The notes under the pieces: generated by a model
Database searches by the model: none
Seen by the model: only the letters and a program-made list of their open reading frames with translations
Told to the model about the DNA's origin: nothing
Position numbers and translations under genes: made by a program
Assembly: GCA_963742715.1 (NCBI GenBank)
Contig: CAVUMR010000003.1
Coordinates: 1,240,001 to 1,304,000 of the forward strand
Length of the DNA: 64,000 bases
Source of the DNA: CAVUMR01 sp963742715
GTDB taxonomy: Bacteria; Actinomycetota; Actinomycetes; Mycobacteriales; Micromonosporaceae
Direction: 5' to 3'
Part shown: positions 17,747-26,616 of the stretch, one piece after another
How positions within the stretch are numbered: position 1 is the first letter of the stretch
Layout: the number at the start of each line of letters is the position of its first letter

Positions 17747-19150
17747 CTAGGACGCGACGGCGCGGGCGGCGGCCGGGTCAAGGGCCGGACCGGACGGCAG
17801 CAGGGCGACCACGCTGGCTGGCAGCCGTACCGGCCGGATGCCGCGGTAACCGATCGCCGCGACCGCCTCCGGACCGCTCAGCGGGAACCGCTCCCCCTGG
17901 TCGCTGACGAGCGACAACGCACCGCCGGTGGCATCCGGAGCGGACATCGCCTCGACCAGCACGCCGTGACCGGGCCCGATCCGGATCTTGTCGGCCGTAC
18001 CGCCGGTGCCGGTCGGGGCCAACCCGCCGCCGGGCACCGCCGCGTCCAGTACGACCTCGGGTGCCGAGCGCGCGTCGGCGATCACCGCGCAGGCGGTACC
18101 GCCGTCGGTCGCCGGCCGGGCCAGGGTGGGCGTACGGGTCGGCATCGAGGTGTCGCCGGCCGGTCCGACCGGCGAAGCCGACCGTGGCGCGGTAGCCGCG
18201 TCCGCGGGCGGCATCGAGATCGCGGCGGCCTTGCGTCCCGGGTACGCCCGCGCGGTGTCCGGATCACCGAGCAGGATGTCGGCCTGTACCTGCGTGATCG
18301 GTGCCAGCCCATCCGGCTGCACCAGGTAGAACTGCCTGGATCCGCCCTGGGTGGCCGACACGAACACCTGGCCGACCCGGGCGCCCGGCAGCGCGGGTAC
18401 CGCCGTACCGCGTCGAGCCACCGGCACCCGGCCCAGATCCGCGCCGGCCGGGAGTGCGGTCAGCCACGCCGTGCCGACCGGTACCGGCTGCTCCTGCCCG
18501 AACCCGAGCGCCGGCAGTACCAGTTTCGCGTCGCGTACGAGGTGCCGGTGGCCGTGCCAGATCAGGTACACGGTCCCGTCCGCTCCGGCCGCGAGCAACG
18601 CCTGGTCGGTGAGCGGCCGGCCACCGGTCGGCCGCTGGCCGATGACCAGCACGGTGCTCGCGCGCTGCGTACCGGTCTCGTCGGCTTCCCGGCGCGTACA
18701 CACCTGCCAGGTTCCTCGCAGCAGGTCCGACCCGCGCGGCAGGGCGTCCGGCGCGTCCGGGATGCCGAGCGTGGCGCCCCGGGGTACGCCGGCCAACGAG
18801 TCCCGCGACACCGACACCGTGTCGGCATCCGCGCCGATGATCAGACGCGCCGAGGTGTAGTTGAGCACCGGGTGCAGAACCCCGTCGAGGTGTACGTACC
18901 GGGCGCCGGTCTCCTTCTCCACGATCACCGCCGGGCCGGACTGCCAGCGGGTGTTGCCGCCGGGCCGCAGCAGGCCGTACCCGGCGACTCCGCCGAGCGC
19001 GACCGCGGCGAGCAGCACACTCGCCACGCCGGCCCCGGCCGACCGGCGCAGCGGCGAGCCGGCCGGGTCGGTGTCCCGCAGTACCAGCGCCGACACCACC
19101 CGCTGGATGAGGAACTGGTGCGACTGCAACTGATCCCGTCGGGATCCCAT
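17747..19150 (-). CDS. eccB: EccB, type VII secretion protein (467 aa), copy 2
   Basis: This second EccB starts MGSRRDQLQSHQFLIQRVVSAL, the family signature. It has one transmembrane helix at about 40-62 and IVEKETGARYVHLDGVLHPVLNYTSARLII in the extracytoplasmic part. It includes a low-complexity Ala/Pro/Thr insertion at about 310-350 (MPPADAATAPRSASPVGPAG...) that the first copy lacks. It diverges from the second eccE, mirroring the eccE/eccB divergence of copy 1. No eccC or eccD accompanies it inside the window, so it either belongs to a second system continuing elsewhere or shares the single EccC/EccD. Confidence 0.94.
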   Translation of the reverse strand: MGSRRDQLQSHQFLIQRVVSALVLRDTDPAGSPLRRSAGAGVASVLLAAVALGGVAGYGLLRPGGNTRWQSGPAVIVEKETGARYVHLDGVLHPVLNYTSARLIIGADADTVSVSRDSLAGVPRGATLGIPDAPDALPRGSDLLRGTWQVCTRREADETGTQRASTVLVIGQRPTGGRPLTDQALLAAGADGTVYLIWHGHRHLVRDAKLVLPALGFGQEQPVPVGTAWLTALPAGADLGRVPVARRGTAVPALPGARVGQVFVSATQGGSRQFYLVQPDGLAPITQVQADILLGDPDTARAYPGRKAAAISMPPADAATAPRSASPVGPAGDTSMPTRTPTLARPATDGGTACAVIADARSAPEVVLDAAVPGGGLAPTGTGGTADKIRIGPGHGVLVEAMSAPDATGGALSLVSDQGERFPLSGPEAVAAIGYRGIRPVRLPASVVALLPSGPALDPAAARAVAS

Positions 19151-19421
19151 CCGTTCCTCCCTGCTGCGGCGGCCGGGTGCGACACGCGCCCGCGCGGACG
19201 CGCGGTGCTGCTACGCCGGCCCCGGCCGACCCCGGCAAATGATCATGCGCGGCGGGTACGGACGCGCGGTCGTGCGGCCCACTACGATAGGCGCCCGATC
19301 CTGCCGGGTATGTCACCGGTCGCGCCTGCCGGGCAGCGGAATCACCATCCAGCCCGGATGGGCGGCGACCGGGTGGCTGTGCCGCCCGGTGGCCGCGCTG
19401 ATCCGCCGGAAGAGGTGCGCC

Positions 19422-21353
19422 TTGACGTACACCGACCTGACCCCTGCTGGGTCGGACACGGTGGGCGCCGAACCGTTGCTGGTCGAGCGCGGTACCCCGA
19501 CCGGCGAACCGGTACCGGAGGCGCGGCGCGGGCTGATCGGCGGGATCCGGCTCGGGCAGCTGGTGTGCTGGCAGGCGGCCGTCGCGCTGTTCGTGGCCGG
19601 GCTGGGCCGGTCGGCCGGTACGACGGCGCTCGCCACGGTCGCCACCGTGGCACTCGTACTGGCGACCGCGGTACGACTGCGCGGCCGGTGGGGCTACGAG
19701 TGGCTCGGGTTCCTGGCCGGCTTCGTCGTCCGGTACCTCGGGTACCGGCGGGAACGTGCCGCCGGTACGTCGGCGCTGGAAGCGGTGTGTCCCGGTGCCG
19801 CGGTCGAGCCACTGGACCTGGCCGGTACCACGGTCGCCGCGATCACCGACCTCGCCGGCTGCAGCGCGGTCCTCGAACTGGTACCGGCCGGCGCGAGCCT
19901 GCTGACCGCGGCACCGGTGGCACTGCCCGGCCTCGGCTCACTGCTGCCGGACGATCCGGCGGTACAGCTGCGGCTGGTCGTACACGGGGCACCGGCGCCG
20001 ACCGTGACCGCACCGATCGGACCGGCGGTGGTGTCGTACCGCCAGCTCACCGGCGGCGCGGTACCGGCGCACCGGCGGGTGTTCCTGGCCGTGCGGGTAC
20101 GCCGTACCGCCGACCGCCCGGGCGACCCGTCGGTACCGCTGGCCGGCGTGCTGCGCCGGCTGGTGCGGCGGCTGGCCGAGAACGGGGTGCCGGTACGGGC
20201 GATCGAGCCGGACGAGCTGGCTCCGGTACTGGCCGCGCTCGGCGTTCCGCCCGGCCCGGTACGGGAGACCTGGCGGGCCTGGTGGTCCGGCGGCCTGCCA
20301 CAGGCGTCGTTCGAGCTCAGCCGCTGGCCGGCGCTGGCCGGTCCGGCCGGGCAGGGCCTGGTGGCGGCGCTGAGCGAGGTACCCGCGGCCGCGGTCACGA
20401 TCGCGATCGACGCGGCCACCGGGAGGATTCCCGACGCCGCGGGGGGAACAGATGAGGTGCTGGTCGACGCGGTGGTCCGGTTGACCGCGGTGGACGCGGC
20501 CGGTCTGGACCTGGCGAGCCGTACCCTCGCGGCCCAGGCCGGCACCATCGGCGCGACGGTGACCAGGCTCGACGGCGCGCACGGGGTGGGCATCGGGGCG
20601 ACCCTGCCACTCGGGCCGGCCGGCGGTTCGGCCGGGATCTTCCGCGTCGCCGGCCGGTCCGGACATCGGGCCACGCACCGGACAACCGCACCGCTGCTCG
20701 CCGGACTGGAGTTGACCGCGGGCGGCGCCGGCCTGGTCATCGGTACCAACCGGCAGGGCGAGCCGGTGACCAGCCGCGTGTTCCGGCCGGAGCCGACCCG
20801 GCTGATGGTGGTCGGCGAGGTGGCCTGCGCGCAGGTGCTGGTGTTCCGGGCACTGGCGCTGGGCGCGCAGGTGAGCATCCAGTCGACCCGCCCGGCCGCG
20901 TGGGAACCGTTCGTCCGCGGTGCCAGCGCCCCGGGCGACCCGATCGTGCTGGTGAACCAACTCCCGCCGGCCGAGCCCGGCAGCCCGGTACGACCGCGCC
21001 TGCGGGTGCTCGACGTCGGCTGGCAGTCGCCACCCGCCGGCCCGCCGGCCGGTGGCTGGGTGGCCACGCTGGTGGTACGGGACGAACTCACCAGGTCGGA
21101 TCTCGATACCCTCACCCGCGCGGACCTGGCGGTGCTGCAGCCGCTGCGCCCGGCCGAGGCGGAGCTGGTAGCCGCCGCGCTGGGACTGGGCGGCGCGCAG
21201 GAGTGGCTCGGCCGGATCCGTGCCGACATGGTCACGGTGTCCAGTCACGGGACCGTCCGGTGGGCCCGGCTGGCCGCCACCGATCTGGAGCGGCGGCTCA
21301 TCGGCGAGCCTGACCGGCAACCACCCGGGGATCCGGTAGGCCATACCCGATAA
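19422..21353 (+). CDS. eccE: EccE, type VII secretion protein, full-length two-domain form (643 aa)
   Basis: I chose TTG at 19422 because GGAAGAGG lies 6 nt upstream. The open frame reaches 19239 but that part precedes a likely promoter. Two hydrophobic helices occur at about residues 33-75 (LGQLVCWQAAVALFVAGLG; TALATVATVALVLATAVRL). An EccE soluble domain follows, then from about residue 430 a second domain (GLVIGTNRQGEPVTSRVFRPEPTRLMVVGE...FRALALGAQV). The second domain matches the end of the separate Pro-rich protein at 9343, so the two-domain order here is the fused counterpart of the split eccE pair. A TACGATAG motif at 19283-19290 resembles the one upstream of eccE copy 1. Confidence 0.85.
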   Translation: MTYTDLTPAGSDTVGAEPLLVERGTPTGEPVPEARRGLIGGIRLGQLVCWQAAVALFVAGLGRSAGTTALATVATVALVLATAVRLRGRWGYEWLGFLAGFVVRYLGYRRERAAGTSALEAVCPGAAVEPLDLAGTTVAAITDLAGCSAVLELVPAGASLLTAAPVALPGLGSLLPDDPAVQLRLVVHGAPAPTVTAPIGPAVVSYRQLTGGAVPAHRRVFLAVRVRRTADRPGDPSVPLAGVLRRLVRRLAENGVPVRAIEPDELAPVLAALGVPPGPVRETWRAWWSGGLPQASFELSRWPALAGPAGQGLVAALSEVPAAAVTIAIDAATGRIPDAAGGTDEVLVDAVVRLTAVDAAGLDLASRTLAAQAGTIGATVTRLDGAHGVGIGATLPLGPAGGSAGIFRVAGRSGHRATHRTTAPLLAGLELTAGGAGLVIGTNRQGEPVTSRVFRPEPTRLMVVGEVACAQVLVFRALALGAQVSIQSTRPAAWEPFVRGASAPGDPIVLVNQLPPAEPGSPVRPRLRVLDVGWQSPPAGPPAGGWVATLVVRDELTRSDLDTLTRADLAVLQPLRPAEAELVAAALGLGGAQEWLGRIRADMVTVSSHGTVRWARLAATDLERRLIGEPDRQPPGDPVGHTR

Positions 21354-21515
21354 CGACAGACGCGCAGGCAACGGCAGAATGTTAATCGATGCTTCTCGAT
21401 GCCAACCGATCCGGACCAATCGCCGTGGCAGGCCCGGAGAACCGGGGACCCGGGGTAGACCGGTCAAACGCTTGTGATGGCATTATTCGTCATCCGGCAA
21501 GAAAATCGCCGCGGT

Positions 21516-21710
21516 AGTGGAGCAGGGTGGGGTTTGCGGACCGGAGCAGCGTGGGGTTTGCGGACCGGAGCAGGGTCGGGTTGCGGAGTGGAGCAGGGTC
21601 GGGTTGCGGACCGGAGCAGGGTCGGGTTGCGGAGTGGAGCACAGACAGACCCGGTACGGAGCACAGTGAAGTCGCCGGAGCACAGTGAAGTCGCAGTGGT
21701 GGAGCAGCAG
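21516..21710. repeat. Direct-repeat array, about 23-24 bp period, nine GGAGCA-headed copies
   Basis: GGAGCAG/GGAGCAC occurs at 21519, 21543, 21567, 21590, 21613, 21636, 21658, 21677 and 21701. The first six units share the body GGGTCGGGTTGCGGA and are spaced 23-24 bp. The later ones are degenerate and carry CAGTGAAGTCG. The array lies in the 400-bp spacer between eccE and the phosphatase gene and ends about 45 bp before the GTG start, so the phosphatase promoter or leader may lie inside it. It has no unique spacers and no cas genes, so it is not a CRISPR array. The rest of the spacer (21354-21515) holds nothing recognised except ATCGATG-like short repeats. Confidence 0.85.
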
Positions 21711-21753
21711 AGCGACGCCATAGCCGGTCGGGGGACCGAGGGAGGTTGCACTG

Positions 21754-24294
21754 GTGGTCGGCCAGTCTCGAGCCGCGGCGCCGGAACCTGACGAGGCGCT
21801 CACCGGTCTGGTCGCGCGGCTTCGCGCCGAGCTCGAGGGAATCCGGCGCGCGATGCGAAACCGCGCCGTCATCGAGCAGGCCAAGGGTGTCCTGGTGGAA
21901 CGCCTCGGGGTGGGGCCCGACGCGGCATTCGAGCACCTGGTGCAGCTCTCCCAGCGCGCCAACATCAAGCTCGCCGAGGTGGCCGCCGCGCTGGTCGGCA
22001 CCACCGCGCCGGACCCGACCGTCCCCGCCACCCCGCACATCATCGACGACGAACTGCGCGAGTACATCGACCGGCTGCAGTCCACCAGCGCGCGTCCCGC
22101 ACAGCGCGGCACCACCACCGCGGAATCCGCCAAGCGGCCGCCGGCACCTGCCCGGCCGCCGGCGCTGGAGGCGCTGCAGTCCCAGCACCAGCTCGTCGCC
22201 GCCCGGATCTCCAGCGCGAACAGCTACCAGGAGATCGCCGACGCGGTCGCCGACACCTCCACCGGCTGGGCCGAACCGTCGGTCGTGGTACTGACCCTGC
22301 TCGAACCGGACGGGGCGCTCCGGCTCGTCGCCTCGCACGGTTTGTCCGCGGCGACCCGCAGCCAGTGGGGCCGGATCCCGCCGCATCTGGACGTACCGCT
22401 GGTCGCGACCGCGCACCGCCGGACGCCGGTATGGCTTCCGGACGCCGAAGCGATCGGCACCCGGTTCCCGATCATGACCGGCCTGCCGTACAAGCTCACC
22501 TCGCTGGCGTCGCTCCCGGTGATACACGACGACCGCGCAATGGGCGCGCTGGGCATCGCCTGGGCGGCCGAGCAGGGGTTCACCGACGAGTCCCGGCGGT
22601 ACCTGCTGGCCCTGGCCGGCGAATGCGGCCGGCGGGTACGGGAACTGCAGCAGGCCGAGGCGACCGGCGACGAGACCGTGGGCGGACCGGTACCGATCGA
22701 CGAGGCCTGGCTGCCCATCCTGCTGGAAACGCTGCTCGACCCGGCCACGCTGCTCGCCCCCGTCTACGACGGCGACCGGGTGGTCGACTTCCGGTTCCAG
22801 CACGCCAACGCGGCGGTACGACAGATCGCCGAAGCCGAACGGGTGGAGCTGGCCGAGACGAGCCTGCTCGCGCTGTTCCCGGACATCGGCAGCCGGGTAC
22901 TGCTGCCCAAGCTGGTCGCGGTACTCGACCACGGCGAGTCGATCCACATGGACGAGGTGTACGTCGACGCGGAGCGCGAAGGCACCCGCGGGTCGTACGT
23001 GCTGACCCTGCACGCCAGCCGGCTGTGGGACCGGGTGCTCGGGGTCTGGCGGGTGCACTCCCCGGCCGATCTGCTGCACGAGCAGCTGCTGCAGGCGGAG
23101 CGGATCGCCCGGGTCGGCTCGTTCTGGTGGAACCTGCGTACCGGCGAGCTGCGCTGGTCCCCTGAGCAGTACCGGCTGTTCGGCCGCGACCCGCGCAAGG
23201 GAGCGCTCCCGTTCACCGAAGCGGGCCAGTACGTACACGAGGACGACTGGCTGGCGTACCAGGACGCGGTACGCGGGGCGCTGCTGCACGGCCGGGACTT
23301 CTCGGTCGAGTTCCGGTTCGCCGGAGACGCGTCCGGGCGGCGGCTGCGTACCACCGGTGAGCCGCTGCTGGATGAGTCCGGCGAGGTGTGGGCGCTGCGC
23401 GGCACCGTGCAGGACGTGACCGAGGAACGGGCGGTCGAGGCCCGGTTGCGCCGTGCCCAGGAAGCGCTCGCCGCGCAACGGCAGCGGCTCGAGAGCGAGC
23501 GGCACGCCGCCGAGGCGGTACAGCAGGCGCTGCTGCCGACCGCACCGGAGCTGGCGACCACCGAGGGCCTGACCGTGGACGGCCTGTGCCGTACCGCCGC
23601 CCGCGACGGGATGGTCGCGGGCGACTGGTACGACGTGCTCGGCCTGCCGGACGGCACCGTGCTGCTGGTCGTCGGGGATGTGGCCGGAAGCGGCCTGCCG
23701 GCCACCATCGCGGCGACCCGGCTGCGCAACGCGACCAGGGCCTACGCGGTACTCGGCATGTCCCCGGCGCAACTGCTCGGCGCGCTGAACGTGATGCTCG
23801 GCCAGCTCGATCCCGAGCACCTGGCGACGATGGTGGTGGCCACCTTCGACCCGGAGCAGCGGCTGCTGCGCTGGGCCGCCGCCGGCCAGGCCGCCCCCAT
23901 GCGGTACCTGCCGGATCGCCCCGGCCAGGTGCTGTCCGGACCGCTCGGCCTGCCGGTCGGAGCGGCTCCGGCCATCGGGTACGACGAGGCGAAGATCGAG
24001 CTCGAGCCCGGCGCCCGGCTGCTGCTGTACACCAACGGACTGCTGGCCCGCCGCGACGCGACCCTGGCCGACGGCCTGGAGATCCTCATCTCCGCGCCCG
24101 ACCACATCGACGTGAACGACCCGGAGGTGCTGGTCGAGCACGTGACCAACCGGTTGGGCAGCCTGCCCGACGACGACCTGTGCGTGATCATCGCCGGGGT
24201 CGCGGGACTGACCTCCGCGATCCCGGGCGCCGGCGGTACGCCACCCGCGGCTGACCTCGCCCCTTCCTGGCCCGCCGCGCCGACCGGCCGGTAG
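21754..24294 (+). CDS. ANTAR-GAF-PAS-PP2C (SpoIIE/RsbU-type) phosphatase (846 aa)
   Basis: This is a multi-domain cytoplasmic sensor phosphatase, probably acting on an anti-sigma-factor antagonist. The start is GTG with GGAGG upstream. Domains in order: ANTAR RNA-binding-type three-helix module (about 20-82, with RNRAVIEQAKGVLVERLGV), GAF (about 145-298), PAS-like (about 320-440), PAS (about 445-560), a short coiled coil, then SpoIIE-type PP2C (about 600-830). The PP2C metal motifs GDWYDV, GDVAGSG and the final DDDLC are present, so it should be active. ANTAR usually sits at the C-terminus of regulators. Here it is N-terminal, and RNA antitermination is possible but unproven. No anti-sigma partner gene is adjacent. 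Confidence 0.9.
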   Translation: MVGQSRAAAPEPDEALTGLVARLRAELEGIRRAMRNRAVIEQAKGVLVERLGVGPDAAFEHLVQLSQRANIKLAEVAAALVGTTAPDPTVPATPHIIDDELREYIDRLQSTSARPAQRGTTTAESAKRPPAPARPPALEALQSQHQLVAARISSANSYQEIADAVADTSTGWAEPSVVVLTLLEPDGALRLVASHGLSAATRSQWGRIPPHLDVPLVATAHRRTPVWLPDAEAIGTRFPIMTGLPYKLTSLASLPVIHDDRAMGALGIAWAAEQGFTDESRRYLLALAGECGRRVRELQQAEATGDETVGGPVPIDEAWLPILLETLLDPATLLAPVYDGDRVVDFRFQHANAAVRQIAEAERVELAETSLLALFPDIGSRVLLPKLVAVLDHGESIHMDEVYVDAEREGTRGSYVLTLHASRLWDRVLGVWRVHSPADLLHEQLLQAERIARVGSFWWNLRTGELRWSPEQYRLFGRDPRKGALPFTEAGQYVHEDDWLAYQDAVRGALLHGRDFSVEFRFAGDASGRRLRTTGEPLLDESGEVWALRGTVQDVTEERAVEARLRRAQEALAAQRQRLESERHAAEAVQQALLPTAPELATTEGLTVDGLCRTAARDGMVAGDWYDVLGLPDGTVLLVVGDVAGSGLPATIAATRLRNATRAYAVLGMSPAQLLGALNVMLGQLDPEHLATMVVATFDPEQRLLRWAAAGQAAPMRYLPDRPGQVLSGPLGLPVGAAPAIGYDEAKIELEPGARLLLYTNGLLARRDATLADGLEILISAPDHIDVNDPEVLVEHVTNRLGSLPDDDLCVIIAGVAGLTSAIPGAGGTPPAADLAPSWPAAPTGR

Positions 24295-24297
24295 CGT
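24292..24297 (+). promoter_or_regulatory. Leaderless-type -10 element TAGCGT before the oligopeptidase
   Basis: TAGCGT matches the actinobacterial TANNNT -10 consensus and ends 8 nt before the ATG at 24306. No ribosome site is present, so a leaderless transcript is likely. The motif overlaps the TAG stop of the phosphatase gene. Confidence 0.55.
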
Positions 24298-24305
24298 CCG
24301 CTGGT

Positions 24306-26576
24306 ATGACGAACGCCTCGACCGCTGGCAGCGGCGCGCCCACGGCAACCGGCGCGGCAGCCGACCCGACCGTGCCGCCGGTGGCCAAGCGGGTGCCGAC
24401 CGAGCGCACCCACCACGGCGACACGGTCGTCGACGAGTACGCCTGGCTGGCCAACAAGGACGATCCGGACACGGTGGCGTACCTCGAGGCGGAGAACGGG
24501 TACACCGAGGCGCGTACCGCGCACCTCGCCGACCTGCGCGAGAAGATCTTCACCGAGATCAAGACCCGTACCCAGGAGACCGATCTGTCGGTGCCCGCGC
24601 GCAAGGGCGACTGGTGGTACCTGACCCGCACGGTCGAGGGCAAGCAGTACAGCATCCACTGCCGGTGCCCCGCCGGCGACCCGACTCTGCCGGGCGCCGA
24701 GACGCCGCCCACCCCGCCGGACGACGCGCCGCTGCCCGGCGAGCAGGTGTTGCTGGACGAGAACGAGCTGGCCGGTGACTCGGACTTCTTCTCGCTGGGC
24801 GCGTTCGAGATCAGCCCGGACGGCCGGCTGCTGGCCTACTCCACCGACTACGCCGGCAACGAGCGGTTCACCCTGCGGGTGCGTGACCTGACCACCGGCG
24901 AGGACCTGCCGGACGAGATCCCGGACACGTTCTACGGGGTGGCCTGGTCGGCCGACAACTCGACGCTGTTCTACATGACCGTGGACGAGGCGTGGCGGCC
25001 GTACCGGGTGTTCCGGCACCAGGTCGGAAGCCCGGCCGGTACCACCGACACGCTGGTACACGAGGAGACCGACGAGCGGTTCTGGGTCGGCGCCGGCCTG
25101 ACCCGCAGCGAGCGGTACATCGTGATCGACCTGCACAGCAAGGTGACCAGCGAGGTCCTGGTCATCGACGCGGCCGACCCGACCGCGGCCCCGCGTAAGG
25201 TGTGGCCGCGCCGGCAGGGCGTGGAGTACATGGTCGACCACCACGGTCCGACCGGCCGGGGCAGCGGAGCCGATCCGGGCACCGACAACTTCCTGATCCT
25301 GCACAACGATCCGGAGCGCGGCGGCGGCATCAACTTCGCGGTGGCGAGCGTGCCGGTGGACGCGCCGGATGACTGGACCCCGCTGGTACCGCATCGGGAC
25401 GACACCCGGCTGATGGATGTGGACGCGTTCGCCGATCACGTCGTGGTGCACTTCCGTCGGGACGGGCTGACCGGACTGCGGGTGCTGCCGGCCGGCGCGA
25501 CCGCGGCTCCCACCGGCGACGCCGCCGTTCCATCCGCGCCGGCCGGCGCCGGGGCGCCGTGGGAGATCAAGTTCCCGGAGCCGCTGTACAGCGTGGACCC
25601 GGCCGGGAACCCCGAGTACCGCACCGGCATGTTCCGCCTGCGGTACACCTCGCTGGTCACCCCGACCTCGGTGTACGACTGCGACGTCAGCACCGGTGAG
25701 CTGCTGCTCCGCAAGCAGGAGCCGGTGCTCGGCGGGTACTCCCCCCAGGCGTACGAGCAGCACCGGGAGTGGGCCACCGCGCCGGACGGTACGAAGGTGC
25801 CGATCTCGATCGTGTGCCGCGCCGGTACCCCGCGGGACGGCTCCGCGCCGTGCGTGCTGTACGGCTACGGCAGCTACGAGACCAGCATGGATCCGTGGTT
25901 CTCCATCGTTCGACTGTCCCTTGTGGACCGCGGCTTCCTGTTCGCGGTGGCGCACGTACGGGGCGGCGGCGAGATGGGCCGGCAGTGGTACGAGGACGGC
26001 AAGCTGCTGTCCAAGAAGAACACGTTCTCCGACTTCACCGCCTGCGCCGAGCATCTGGCGAAGAGCGGCTGGACCGCGGTGGACCGACTGATCGCCCGCG
26101 GCGGCAGCGCCGGCGGCCTGCTGATGGGCGCGGTGGCGAACATGGCACCGGAGGCGTTCCGCGGGATCGTGGCCGAGGTGCCGTTCGTGGACGCGCTCAC
26201 CACCATCCTCGACCCGTCGCTGCCGCTGACCGTGACCGAGTGGGAGGAGTGGGGCGACCCGCTGCACGACCCCGAGGTGTACGCCTACTTCAAGTCGTAC
26301 GCCCCGTACGAGAACGTCGCGGCCCGGCCGTACCCGGCGATCCTCGCGGTGACCAGCCTGAACGACACGCGGGTGCTGTTCGCCGAGCCGGCCAAGTGGG
26401 TGGCCAAGCTGCGGGCGGTGGCCGGGCTGACCGACGGGCTGCTGCTCAAGACCGAGATGGGTGCCGGGCACGGCGGGCCGAGCGGGCGCTACAACGCCTG
26501 GCGGGAGCAGGCGTTCGTGCTGTCCTGGATCATCGACCAGGCCGGTGCCCCGCACGATCCGCTGCCGCTGCCCTGA
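24306..26576 (+). CDS. Prolyl oligopeptidase family S9A protease, protease II-like (756 aa)
   Basis: This is a cytoplasmic serine oligopeptidase that cleaves short peptides, of the protease II / prolyl oligopeptidase type. The N-terminal opening HHGDTVVDEYAWLANKDDPDTVAYLEAEN is typical. A beta-propeller follows (about 80-430), then the alpha/beta-hydrolase domain with nucleophile Ser in GGSAGGLLMG and catalytic His in GAGHGGPSGR. The length is slightly above the usual 690-720 because of Ala/Pro-rich inserts at the N-terminus and at about residue 395. Protease II prefers basic residues; Asp/Glu determinants of that were not checked, so the specificity is uncertain. Confidence 0.92.
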   Translation: MTNASTAGSGAPTATGAAADPTVPPVAKRVPTERTHHGDTVVDEYAWLANKDDPDTVAYLEAENGYTEARTAHLADLREKIFTEIKTRTQETDLSVPARKGDWWYLTRTVEGKQYSIHCRCPAGDPTLPGAETPPTPPDDAPLPGEQVLLDENELAGDSDFFSLGAFEISPDGRLLAYSTDYAGNERFTLRVRDLTTGEDLPDEIPDTFYGVAWSADNSTLFYMTVDEAWRPYRVFRHQVGSPAGTTDTLVHEETDERFWVGAGLTRSERYIVIDLHSKVTSEVLVIDAADPTAAPRKVWPRRQGVEYMVDHHGPTGRGSGADPGTDNFLILHNDPERGGGINFAVASVPVDAPDDWTPLVPHRDDTRLMDVDAFADHVVVHFRRDGLTGLRVLPAGATAAPTGDAAVPSAPAGAGAPWEIKFPEPLYSVDPAGNPEYRTGMFRLRYTSLVTPTSVYDCDVSTGELLLRKQEPVLGGYSPQAYEQHREWATAPDGTKVPISIVCRAGTPRDGSAPCVLYGYGSYETSMDPWFSIVRLSLVDRGFLFAVAHVRGGGEMGRQWYEDGKLLSKKNTFSDFTACAEHLAKSGWTAVDRLIARGGSAGGLLMGAVANMAPEAFRGIVAEVPFVDALTTILDPSLPLTVTEWEEWGDPLHDPEVYAYFKSYAPYENVAARPYPAILAVTSLNDTRVLFAEPAKWVAKLRAVAGLTDGLLLKTEMGAGHGGPSGRYNAWREQAFVLSWIIDQAGAPHDPLPLP

Positions 26577-26604
26577 CGGGCTGTCGGTCCGCGCCGCGCG
26601 TGGT

Positions 26605-26610
26605 TACGTT
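26605..26610 (+). promoter_or_regulatory. Leaderless-type -10 element TACGTT
   Basis: TACGTT lies 6 nt upstream of the GTG at 26617, with no Shine-Dalgarno sequence between. This is the usual geometry of a leaderless actinobacterial promoter and supports that GTG as the start of the hydrolase. Confidence 0.55.
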
Positions 26611-26616
26611 GGGCGG

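Noticed and set aside
19239..19421. ATG start at 19239 for the second eccE
   Set aside because: The extra about 60 residues do not resemble EccE, and a probable -10 motif lies at 19283, downstream of that ATG.
21516..21710. CRISPR-like repeat array
   Set aside because: Units are contiguous tandem repeats without unique spacers, spacing drifts, and there are no cas genes in the window.
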